From positions 434,001 through 498,000 of the forward strand of contig JABAQJ010000007.1 of NCBI GenBank assembly GCA_019186945.1: a stretch of DNA of 64,000 nucleotides. Direction: 5' to 3'. Shown here in pieces: positions 1 to 7,534 of the stretch. Both the position numbers and the translations under genes were made by a program. The stretch is from Gemmatimonadaceae bacterium. Its GTDB lineage: Bacteria; Gemmatimonadota; Gemmatimonadetes; Gemmatimonadales; Gemmatimonadaceae. The notes beneath the pieces were generated by a model, which was not told where the DNA came from, ran no database searches, and worked only from the letters and a program-made list of their open reading frames with translations. Position 1 is the first letter of the stretch. Each line of letters begins with the position of its first letter.

Positions 1-1775
1 GGCAGCCACGTCTTGGCGTTCGCGGCTCCGGCGAAGAAAGTCCGCATGCACAGCCCGCCGCTGACGGCGGCGTTGCAACTGCGGTTGAACGTCCATCCCT
101 GTTTCGGCGGATTGCCGACGGCCCGGATGTTGTAACCGAGGCCGCCGAGGTTCGCGGCCTGAATGAGATCCAGGAAATAGCTGAAGTTCGCGGGCGTCGA
201 AAACGCGCGGTTGAACGTCACCCGGAAGTTCTGCGTCTGGCTGGGCTTGAACACCAGGGCCACGCGCGGCGAGAACTGGCTCCCGTCGATCTGGTCGTTA
301 TTGTCCAGTCGGAGCGCAGCGATGAAGTCCCACATGCTCGACAGCTTCGTCGTGCTCTGGACGTACCCGCCAAGCTCGCGAACGTCGTCGACGTCCTCAT
401 TCCGGCCATTGATGGTATGCGCCGTTCGGGGGTTCGTCTTGATGAAGTCAAAACCGTACACGAAGTCCTGTCGACCGTCGCCGAACGCTATCCCGTGCTG
501 GATCTGGGCAGCGAAGACGCGCGACTTGTCGACGATCGGCTGGCCGCTGCGCAGCAGGTAGGTACCTGACAAGTCGGAGCCATCGGAGTTGCCTGCATCC
601 GACAGATTCGCGAACACCTGCGCAAATAGCCGGCCGATGCGCGCTCGCTGCTGCAGGCTCGTATACGTCCAGTTCTTGATCAGCGCCGTGCCATTGGCGC
701 CTGTGAACTCCATACCGCTCCCGACCCGCGTCATTCCGACCGTGCTGACGAACTCGCTGTTGTCGGTCGGGCGAATGTCGACCCGGGCTTCGCCGGCCAT
801 GCGCTCGAGATCGTAGTTTCGGTTGTTCGGGGTTCCGGCACGACCCGCCGGAGCGGAGGCCGGAAACGTTGGTGGTTCGGCGGGATCCTTGTACTCCCAA
901 TCCGTGGCCGTAAAGTACTCGCCGGAGAACTTGTACCCGACCTTCTGGTTGATCAGACCGGCGTGCCGGAACCCACCCCGAAACAGCGAGCGGGTCCCGC
1001 CATCCACGGTCAACGTGGTTCCCTGCGACGTGAAGGGCGACTTCGTGAGCACGTGCAATACGCCGTGCGATGAGTTCGGTCCGTATAGGGCCGAAGCCGG
1101 GCCGAGCAGTACCTCGACCCGTTCCACGTCCTCGTTCGTCGAAGTGGATAGGAACGGCACATTCACACGCAGTGACGGGACACCCGCGAACCGGTAGTCC
1201 TGCAGCATCAGGATAGAGCCGGAAAACGCATTGTTGAATCCGCGCGCCACGATCGCGTTCGCGGCAACGCCGTTGCGGCTGACGTCTACGCCGGGGAGAC
1301 CCTCAACCTGGTTGGCGACCGTCGTCGCGACCCGTTCCTGGATGTCGCGCACATCGATGACAGCCACGGACGCCGGTGCGTCCAGCGCCTTCTCCTCCCT
1401 TCGCGATGCCGACGTCACCACCGGGTTGAGCTCCGTAACGACCTCGCTCATTTGCACGTCGACCGCTGCCGTTCCACCCGCGGTGACCTGAACGTTCTCC
1501 GTGCGTTTGGCGGCGAAGCCGATTCGCACCACCGCGACGGTGTACGTGCCCGGCGGTACGTTGACCAGCCGATATGTGCCGTCCTCGCGGGAGTTGGTGG
1601 CCGCGACAGTACGGTCAGCGCCTGTCTGCGCCACGACACGTGCCGCTACGATCGGAGCGCCAGATGCCGCGTCCGTGATCTTGCCGGCGATCGTACCGGT
1701 CTGTGCGGCTGCCGGCTGCGCCAGCAAAGTCGCCAATAACGCCGGGGCGAACCACCTGAGGCGAATATCAAACAT
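1..1775 (-). CDS. TonB-dependent outer-membrane receptor (3' end outside window)
   Basis: The first 591 codons are present; the gene runs off the left edge, so most of the barrel is missing. Residues 1-24 form a signal peptide ending in AAAQ. Residues about 28-112 are a carboxypeptidase-regulatory-like beta-sandwich (TGTIAGKITDAASGAPI). From about 122 a plug domain follows (TSASRREE, then DIQERVATTVANQVEGLPGVDVSRNG and the ARGF motif), and then the first barrel strands. This layout is typical of TonB-dependent transporters that bring large ligands such as siderophores, glycans or peptides across the outer membrane. The substrate cannot be read from the sequence. A GAGG ribosome site lies just before the ATG. 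No TonB or ExbBD gene is nearby. The family call is secure; the ligand is unknown. Confidence 0.9.
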   Translation of the reverse strand, partial: MFDIRLRWFAPALLATLLAQPAAAQTGTIAGKITDAASGAPIVAARVVAQTGADRTVAATNSREDGTYRLVNVPPGTYTVAVVRIGFAAKRTENVQVTAGGTAAVDVQMSEVVTELNPVVTSASRREEKALDAPASVAVIDVRDIQERVATTVANQVEGLPGVDVSRNGVAANAIVARGFNNAFSGSILMLQDYRFAGVPSLRVNVPFLSTSTNEDVERVEVLLGPASALYGPNSSHGVLHVLTKSPFTSQGTTLTVDGGTRSLFRGGFRHAGLINQKVGYKFSGEYFTATDWEYKDPAEPPTFPASAPAGRAGTPNNRNYDLERMAGEARVDIRPTDNSEFVSTVGMTRVGSGMEFTGANGTALIKNWTYTSLQQRARIGRLFAQVFANLSDAGNSDGSDLSGTYLLRSGQPIVDKSRVFAAQIQHGIAFGDGRQDFVYGFDFIKTNPRTAHTINGRNEDVDDVRELGGYVQSTTKLSSMWDFIAALRLDNNDQIDGSQFSPRVALVFKPSQTQNFRVTFNRAFSTPANFSYFLDLIQAANLGGLGYNIRAVGNPPKQGWTFNRSCNAAVSGGLCMRTFFAGAANAKTWL

Positions 1776-1879
1776 CGGCACCTCGAACTTGAAGAGGAGG
1801 AAGGAAAGGACGCCAAGGGAGAAATTGTGCCTGCCACAGCAGTTGCGCCATAGATTCCGGGCAGGAGAAAAGCCGTGCT

Positions 1880-2437
1880 ATGTCTAATCGATTCATACCT
1901 GTCGCCACACCGCGCTTTGCCAGGTTTCGACTCGCTGCGTCCATTTTCGCGGCGTCGCACATGCTCGCCACCGACGGCGGTGCGCAGCCGGCTTCCCAGC
2001 CAACGTCGCGCCTCCTGCTGGGAGACGTCGCCGTCGAGATCAGGCCGGCGAGCGATGACAGACTCACGTTCGCCATCGCGGACTCGGTTCGCTCACTGGT
2101 GTTGACCGTGCTGGCGCGCGACGCACGCAGGTGGTCGGACTCGGCGGCTATCCTGCTCCGACCGATGCGCCGGTCGCGCCGTTCCGACGCCGATCGAACC
2201 GTCGTCCTCGAAGAACCCGGTATCGAGGCAGGATCGATCAGCCTCACAAGGCGAGTGACCGATGCAGGTGCGCAATGGAGTCTCTTCGTTGCCGACAGAA
2301 CCTTCGAGACCATCCGGGTGGCGCTGGAAATTACCGATGTTCGCGCGGTGGTTTCCGCGATGCGCCACCGCTCAGGTGCCGACCGGGCCAGGAGCAAGGG
2401 GACGCGAAATCGGCCACCGGTACCGAGACATCGCTGA
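1880..2437 (+). CDS. Small secreted protein of unknown function
   Basis: A 185-residue protein with a plausible signal peptide (about residues 1-36, ending ATDGGAQ) and a beta-rich middle (LLLGDVAVEIRP, DRLTFAIADSVRSLVLTVLARD, QWSLFVADRTFETIRVALEITDV). The C-terminus is short and Arg/Pro rich. I do not recognise the family. It is divergent from the TonB receptor and lies 6 nt upstream of ctlX, so it may be co-transcribed with ctlX. The Shine-Dalgarno sequence AGGAG sits rather far (12 nt) from the ATG. The opposite strand is also open here, but that reading has the Ala/Ser/Arg-rich composition of a shadow frame. Existence is likely; function is not inferable. Confidence 0.6.
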   Translation: MSNRFIPVATPRFARFRLAASIFAASHMLATDGGAQPASQPTSRLLLGDVAVEIRPASDDRLTFAIADSVRSLVLTVLARDARRWSDSAAILLRPMRRSRRSDADRTVVLEEPGIEAGSISLTRRVTDAGAQWSLFVADRTFETIRVALEITDVRAVVSAMRHRSGADRARSKGTRNRPPVPRHR

Positions 2438-2443
2438 CGACAG

Positions 2444-3373
2444 ATGCAGATCGCTTCACTCCAGGCGCCACGCGCCGTCGTGATGGTTCGGCCGCACCGT
2501 TTTCATCCCAACCCTGAGACTGCGGCCGACAATGCCTTCCAGCGAGCGAGCCCTCGTGGGACAGCGCAGGAGATAGCGCGCGCGGCGCGTGACGAGGTGA
2601 GCAACGCGGCTGCGTGCCTGGAGAGCGCTGGCATTCGCGTGCACATCTTCGAGGACCACGGCGAACGGGAAACGCCGGACTCGGTTTTCCCAAACAACTG
2701 GTTTTCCACGCATCCCGGCGGGCACGTGGCGATCTACCCGATGTACTCGCCCAGCCGTCGCCGCGAACGACGCAGCGACGTGATCGAGATGCTCAAGGCG
2801 ACGTACCGTGTGCAGGATGTGATCGACTATTCGGGCCTCGAATACGACAACCTGTTCCTCGAGGGTACTGGGGCGATGGTGCTGGACCACGTGGCGCGCG
2901 TGGCGTATACGGCACGTTCCAATCGCGCCGATCCCGTGGCGCTGGAGCGCTTCTGCACGCATTTCAACTTCGAGCCCATGGCGTTCGCCACCGCCGACCC
3001 ATCCGGCCGGCCGATTTATCACACCAACGTGATGATGTGCATCGCCACCGAGTTCGCGCTGGTGGGGTTCGACCTGATCGCCGACGAGCGCCGCCGCGCC
3101 GACGTACGTGCCCGCCTCGTGGAGGGTGGACGTACCGTCATTGCGCTCGACACTCGGCAGATCGAGGAATTCGCCGGCAATGCGATGGAGCTGACGGGGA
3201 ACGATGGGCGCGTGCTGGCGCTCTCCGAACGGGCGGCCGCGAGCCTCACAGACGCGCAGAAGGAGATCATTGCCCGGTCGGCGCGCCTGCTGCCGCTTGC
3301 CGTGAGGACGATAGAGCTTGCCGGCGGCTCCGTCCGGTGCATGCTGGCGGGCATCCACCTCTCCAAACGGTAA
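2444..3373 (+). CDS. ctlX: Citrulline hydrolase CtlX-like (amidinotransferase/deiminase fold)
   Basis: The 309-residue protein has the full plan of the CtlX/DDAH branch of guanidino-group-modifying enzymes. The N-terminal block reads APRAVVMVRPHRFHPNPETA. It is followed by the FPNNWFSTH block, the acidic segment FLEGTGAMVLDH, the histidine segment PIYHTNVMMC, and a C-terminal nucleophile Cys299 in SVRCMLAGIHL. Members of this fold use Cys, His and acidic residues to hydrolyse arginine-like substrates; CtlX is reported to hydrolyse citrulline to ornithine. Substrate assignment by family only; a dimethylarginine or arginine deiminase role is the alternative. No ornithine carbamoyltransferase or carbamate kinase gene is adjacent. 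Cytosolic: no signal peptide. It converges on the cytochrome gene on the other strand. Confidence 0.8.
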   Translation: MQIASLQAPRAVVMVRPHRFHPNPETAADNAFQRASPRGTAQEIARAARDEVSNAAACLESAGIRVHIFEDHGERETPDSVFPNNWFSTHPGGHVAIYPMYSPSRRRERRSDVIEMLKATYRVQDVIDYSGLEYDNLFLEGTGAMVLDHVARVAYTARSNRADPVALERFCTHFNFEPMAFATADPSGRPIYHTNVMMCIATEFALVGFDLIADERRRADVRARLVEGGRTVIALDTRQIEEFAGNAMELTGNDGRVLALSERAAASLTDAQKEIIARSARLLPLAVRTIELAGGSVRCMLAGIHLSKR

Positions 3374-3406
3374 CGGGCGCGGCGGTCGCGGGAGCGACGC
3401 TCGTGC

Positions 3407-5788
3407 CTAACGCGCTTCGGCTGTCACACGGGTCAGCTGCTCCCGCAGGGCCGTCGCTTCCTCGTTCGACGGATCGAACTGGAGCGTGAGTCGGACTTGC
3501 GTCAACGCTGCCGGCAGGTCGCCTTGCGTTGCCCGGATCCGGGCAAGGTACAAATGGGCGAGCGCGATTGACGGGTCGCTGGCGATCGCGCGCTCGTAGT
3601 ACGTCGCGGCGTTCGCCAGATCCGTCGCCTTCAGGTATACGTTCCCGAGGTTGAAGTTCGCGAGAGGATCGCGCGGATTCATACGGAGCGCCCGGCGATA
3701 CGCATCGATCGCCTCCTCTGCGCGTCCGCCGTCGTCGAGGGCGATGCCAAGGTTCACCAACGCGAGTGGCTGCCGTGCATCGAGTTCGAGCGAGCGGCGG
3801 TATTCGGCGATTGCCGACGCCGCGTCGCCCGTTTGCGCGAATGCGAGGCCCAGGTTGAGGTGCAGCGGTGCGGCAGACGGTTCGACCTCCAGGGCCTTGC
3901 GATAGATCGTAATGGCCGCCGACGGGTTGCCGCCGTTGCGTTGCTTGTCGGCGAGGTAGCCCAGGATCATGCCCCAGCGCGCTCGAAGGTATGACTCCTC
4001 GTTGCCGGCGCCGTCGAGAGCTCGAATAAGGATGCCACGGACATCCCTGTCGTTCCCGCGTGAGAAGTGGAGCGATGCCAGAGCCAAGGCTCGTACGTCG
4101 ATGTCGCCGTGGCTGGCGATACGTTCGAGCCTGGAGACGACATCGCGTTCGATCGATTCCATGTCGGCATCGAGGAACCGCTCGAGGAAATACGCCATTC
4201 CGTCAAATTGCACCGCGGTGTGTTTCTCGTCCGGTACCAGAACGAGTCGTGCGGCAGCGGCGCGGTCGCTCGTCGCGCGCGCCCGAAGGAGGCCATCGAT
4301 CGCACGGGCGTGCGGCTTGATCGTTCCGTACCAGGCAGACAGTTGCGTCTCGAGTGCCGTCTCGCTCCGGTCGGCGTGGCACCCCTTGCAGGCGCTGGTT
4401 ACTCCGGATGTCGAGTCGAACACAGGCCGGGGTATCGGGATAGCATGGTCCGAGCGCGCGAAGCGGATGGCGTTTCCGAGTTCCGGCTCCTGCAGGTACG
4501 GCATGTGGCAGGACGTGCACCGGCTTCCCGCAGAAGACGGCGTGTGATGCGTATGTGCCGTGCTGTTCACCGCCTTGCTGGCGTGGCAACTCGTGCACTG
4601 GCGATCGTCGAACCTTCCCGGGAGCGGTGTGCCGTTCACGTCACGGTAGCCCTGTGAGTGCGGGTCGTGGCATGAGGTGCAGGTCATCCCGCCGTTCACG
4701 TAGCAGTCGCTGTACCAGTGTCCCTGCTGGTAGGCGAACGTACGCACTCGTCCATCCGGCAGGTATGCCTGGTCGCCGAGTTGCGGCGTGCGCAGGGAGT
4801 AGTATGCCGCCAGCGGTTTTCCCGAAACGAAGCCGGGTTGGAGCCGGTCCTTGAGCGCGTGACACTGCCAGCAGACACCTAACGATGAATCCTTTCCGTA
4901 CGTGGCGAGGGCCGTCATCCCGATGTTGCCGGACGCCACGGCAGCCGGATCCTGGACCAGTGCGATGTGACGCTTCCCGGGTCCGTGGCACGACTCGCAG
5001 TTGATCCCAAGGGATGTAAACGACGTACGGTAGCGCGCCGCGGTTGTGTCCAGCGCGACCTGGATCTGGCTCCCGTGGCAGGACATGCAGTTGGAGAAGC
5101 GCGACTCGTCTCCCAGAACGCGTACCGGTGGCCAGTCGACGCAAGCCGCGATCGGGAGCGAATCGGAGATCGGCACCCAGCCCCGGTTTGTCCTGCCGAG
5201 CGTGTTGCAGAACCATTTTCCGTCATGGCGGGAGAAATCGAACGGAACGAACCGATAGGTTCCGTCATCGAGGGCCGTGACGAAGCCCTGGGTTCCGCCG
5301 CCTTCCATGTGCCCGCCGCCGATCACGCCGTCAACGGGGATCACCTGGTCTGGCAGTCCGGCCTGTCTTACTGTGAAGCTGAAGCGTCCATCTCGGGCGA
5401 GCGGGATCACTTGGGCGTCCCGGAAGCGAATCGGCGCACCGTTGAAGCTGGCAATGATCTTCACGGCTGCCGGTACTCCGCCGGCTCGCGCATGCGTCGA
5501 TCCTTTCCAGGCCGCGACCTGCGGGGCGTGGCAGCGGCCGCATGCCTCGGTTCCAGCGAAGTCACCGGCGGCGATTGCGGTATCGCGAAATGTGGCTCGC
5601 GCGGGCGGGAGTGGCGTCGGTGGGCCGGCGACGGGTTTGCGGATGACGAGTACGCCGGCGACGCCTAGTGTCGCCACGGCTGCAAGGAGAGCAAGCAGAC
5701 GTCTCGTCGTGAATCTGGTGGGGATTGGATCCGGAGGCGCTGCTGTTTCGGGTTTCCGCGTCCGTCGCTTCTTCTGCGGCGACATCAT
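3407..5788 (-). CDS. Membrane-anchored octaheme cytochrome c with C-terminal TPR repeats
   Basis: 793 residues. A Lys/Arg-rich N-terminus and one membrane segment (about 30-49) anchor a periplasmic domain containing eight CXXCH haem sites: CGRCH (83-87), CMSCH, CESCH, CWQCH, three CTSCH and CKGCH. Residues from about 600 to 780 form four to five TPR repeats with the usual LG..Y...G...A pattern. This is likely an electron-transfer or redox protein whose TPR tail docks a partner; the reaction cannot be named. The start was set at 5788 because its ATG overlaps the TGA of the upstream diheme cytochrome (ATGA), implying translational coupling; a start at 5809 is possible. The stop TAG lies inside a CGTTAGGC motif. 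Confidence 0.85.
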   Translation of the reverse strand: MMSPQKKRRTRKPETAAPPDPIPTRFTTRRLLALLAAVATLGVAGVLVIRKPVAGPPTPLPPARATFRDTAIAAGDFAGTEACGRCHAPQVAAWKGSTHARAGGVPAAVKIIASFNGAPIRFRDAQVIPLARDGRFSFTVRQAGLPDQVIPVDGVIGGGHMEGGGTQGFVTALDDGTYRFVPFDFSRHDGKWFCNTLGRTNRGWVPISDSLPIAACVDWPPVRVLGDESRFSNCMSCHGSQIQVALDTTAARYRTSFTSLGINCESCHGPGKRHIALVQDPAAVASGNIGMTALATYGKDSSLGVCWQCHALKDRLQPGFVSGKPLAAYYSLRTPQLGDQAYLPDGRVRTFAYQQGHWYSDCYVNGGMTCTSCHDPHSQGYRDVNGTPLPGRFDDRQCTSCHASKAVNSTAHTHHTPSSAGSRCTSCHMPYLQEPELGNAIRFARSDHAIPIPRPVFDSTSGVTSACKGCHADRSETALETQLSAWYGTIKPHARAIDGLLRARATSDRAAAARLVLVPDEKHTAVQFDGMAYFLERFLDADMESIERDVVSRLERIASHGDIDVRALALASLHFSRGNDRDVRGILIRALDGAGNEESYLRARWGMILGYLADKQRNGGNPSAAITIYRKALEVEPSAAPLHLNLGLAFAQTGDAASAIAEYRRSLELDARQPLALVNLGIALDDGGRAEEAIDAYRRALRMNPRDPLANFNLGNVYLKATDLANAATYYERAIASDPSIALAHLYLARIRATQGDLPAALTQVRLTLQFDPSNEEATALREQLTRVTAEAR

Positions 5789-6486
5789 CGGGTGCCGTCC
5801 CGCGACCACTCAGGTCCGCGGCAATTGCACAGCGACCGGATGTGAGCTATCAGTGCGCGAATCTCAGGGTCCGTCAACGTGGCACCGAACGCGGGCATCC
5901 GCGCCGATCGATTCATGATTGCGCCGCCGCCATGGATCGTGTCATAGAGCGCGTCGTCCGAGCGCACTTCCATTGCTTGGCGGGATGCATGTTGCGCGGG
6001 TTTCACCGGCAGGAAGCTGGCGTTGGGACCATCGCCTTTTCCGCCCGCGCCGTGGCAGGATGCACACCATCGCGCGTAGAGCGCAGAACCATCCGTGGCC
6101 GCAGCCGCTGGGGCGGCAGGCGTCGGCGCCGCTGCGTCAGGGGCGGGCGCCGTGGCGGGAAGCTCGTCCAGGAAGCGCACGATCAGGTCGCGTGTCGCCT
6201 CTGGCATAGGCATGCGCGGCATGGCAGATCCGGGGACGACACGCTGCGGATCGGCGATCATGGCGGCGATGTATGCCGTTGACCGGCGTTCGCGAACCGA
6301 CGTCAGGTCGGGCCCGATCCGTCCTCCTTCGTTCTGTAGCGTATGGCAGCCAAGGCAGGGGAGCTGGTGGCGGAGGATCGATTCCGCTTTGGCAGCGCCG
6401 AAGGGCGTGAGAGCGGAGTTCTGGCCATCGAGTTCGCGTGTTCCGAAGCTCAGGGCAAGCACGCCCGCGGTCAGCAGGTGCCGCAT
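5785..6486 (-). CDS. Diheme class I cytochrome c
   Basis: 233 residues with a signal peptide (about 1-21) and two small cytochrome c modules joined by an Ala/Pro-rich linker (about 113-133). The first haem site is CLGCHT, with a following IGPDL and a methionine in PGSAMPRMPMP as likely distal ligand. The second is CASCHG, with Met in ARMPAFG. It is a soluble or loosely bound periplasmic electron carrier. It overlaps the octaheme gene by four bases (ATGA), so the two are almost surely made together and may exchange electrons. C-terminal residues CNCRGPEW are unusual but contain no third haem site. Confidence 0.85.
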   Translation of the reverse strand: MRHLLTAGVLALSFGTRELDGQNSALTPFGAAKAESILRHQLPCLGCHTLQNEGGRIGPDLTSVRERRSTAYIAAMIADPQRVVPGSAMPRMPMPEATRDLIVRFLDELPATAPAPDAAAPTPAAPAAAATDGSALYARWCASCHGAGGKGDGPNASFLPVKPAQHASRQAMEVRSDDALYDTIHGGGAIMNRSARMPAFGATLTDPEIRALIAHIRSLCNCRGPEWSRDGTR

Positions 6487-6557
6487 GCCGTCGTTCTGCG
6501 TCGCATGGCGACGAAGGAATGTCGATCGAGGGTGCTCGGTGTGAGGGCCACGCGCAC

Positions 6558-6587
6558 AGAATACCGTGAGGTTCGCGAGGCGGGCAA
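6558..6587 (-). promoter_or_regulatory. Possible sigma-70-type promoter for the cytochrome c pair
   Basis: Read on the minus strand: TTGCCC, an 18-bp spacer, then TATTCT, about 70 nt before the diheme cytochrome start. The hexamers resemble housekeeping consensus only moderately. Assigned by eye. Confidence 0.3.
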
Positions 6588-6622
6588 TACGGCCAGACGG
6601 GAGGCGCGCGGATGAGACGGTC

Positions 6623-7216
6623 TTACCGCGCGCGCAGTCGTTGGAGGACGAGGTCGTGGATGCGAGCCTCGAGCGCGCCGGTACTTCCGCAAGCGACGAG
6701 ATCGCGTGACGGACCGCTGACGTCTTCGCCGCTCGCCACCAGCGCGCTTCGCAGGCGCGCTTTTCCTTCGCCGAGCGACTCCACGCGGGTCACGATCGCC
6801 AGGTTGATTCGGTACAGATCGGCGTTAGGTCCGGTCATTCCCGAGCCGCACTCGATCAGGCGTGACATGGGTCCGCCGGCCAGGGTACGCGACTTCCGGA
6901 AGCCGGTGTTACCGACGTAGCGTCCGACAGGGTCGTTCATGCGATCCGCGATCGACAGGGCTTCGTACACGCCGGTCACGATTCGGTAGACGTCCGAGGC
7001 TTTGGCGGGCACATCCCGCCAGAGACCTAGCGTATCGAGGAGGATGGGCGTGCCGTATCCGGGTAACTGGATGACCACGCGTCGCGTCGTCTGCGCGCCG
7101 GTTGAGCCCGCGATGGTTGCGAGGAACAGGAACGCGGGAGCTGCGATGCGCAGCCACCGATGCTGGGCGCGGAGCGGCGTTAGTCGCACCGGGTGCGAGT
7201 CCTGTTCGTCGTTCAC
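6623..7216 (-). CDS. Secreted protein of unknown function
   Basis: 197 residues from a GTG start at 7216. An upstream TTG at 7246 lies inside a repeat and is less likely. A positively charged stretch precedes a hydrophobic segment (LRIAAPAFLFLATIAGSTGAQ), a signal peptide with a likely cut after GAQ. The mature part has ILLDTLGLWRDVPAKASDVYRIVTGV and two Cys residues (ECGSG, VACGS) that could form a disulfide. I do not recognise a family. It is the upstream neighbour of the cytochrome pair on the same strand, 136 nt apart, but nothing ties it to them. Confidence 0.6.
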   Translation of the reverse strand: MNDEQDSHPVRLTPLRAQHRWLRIAAPAFLFLATIAGSTGAQTTRRVVIQLPGYGTPILLDTLGLWRDVPAKASDVYRIVTGVYEALSIADRMNDPVGRYVGNTGFRKSRTLAGGPMSRLIECGSGMTGPNADLYRINLAIVTRVESLGEGKARLRSALVASGEDVSGPSRDLVACGSTGALEARIHDLVLQRLRAR

Positions 7217-7230
7217 GAGGCTCGTTGAGC

Positions 7231-7349
7231 AACTGGGGTCGAGCAATTGGGGTCAGACTCCAACCGACGCTCCACCGGGCGTGTCAGCGTCTGTGTCGGC
7301 AATTGGAGTCTGACCCCAATTGAGACTCGGTTGGAGTCTGACCCCAATT
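7231..7349. repeat. Three copies of an inverted 19-bp repeat plus a partial copy
   Basis: The sequence AATTGGGGTCAGACTCCAA occurs at 7245-7263 and, inverted, at 7303-7321 and 7331-7349. A degenerate fragment AACTGGGGTC lies at 7231-7240. The first copy can pair with either inverted copy, giving a long stem with a loop of about 40 or 67 nt. GGGGTCAGACTCC-type repeats recur in intergenic DNA of many bacteria. Here they sit between divergent genes. No transposase is present. Confidence 0.85.
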
Positions 7350-7461
7350 CGGCCGGCAGTGCTTGCCCAGTCAACTGTCAACGGTGTTGCACGAATGCAG
7401 CGGTTGTGTGAAAAGGATCACGGCGTGTGAACTCGCGTCCCGCGAGATTACGCGTGTACTG

Positions 7462-7489
7462 TTGCGTCCGCCAGAGTGGCGGATAGAAT
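7462..7489 (+). promoter_or_regulatory. Sigma-70-type promoter with a palindromic spacer
   Basis: A -35 box TTGCGT (7462-7467), a 16-bp spacer and a -10 box TAGAAT (7484-7489) lie about 45 nt before the Kelch gene. The spacer contains the palindrome CCGCC-AGAGT-GGCGG (7468-7482), which could be an operator. Boxes assigned by eye. Confidence 0.5.
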
Positions 7490-7534
7490 CGCGAGTCGCG
7501 TGATTGCGAGCTCGAACACCTGAGGGGGATTCCT

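Noticed and set aside
1768-2397. A 209-codon minus-strand frame opposite the small secreted protein.
   Set aside because: Ala/Ser/Arg-rich, no signal, and it would run into the promoter and start of the TonB receptor gene. The plus-strand reading has a signal peptide and beta-rich sequence.
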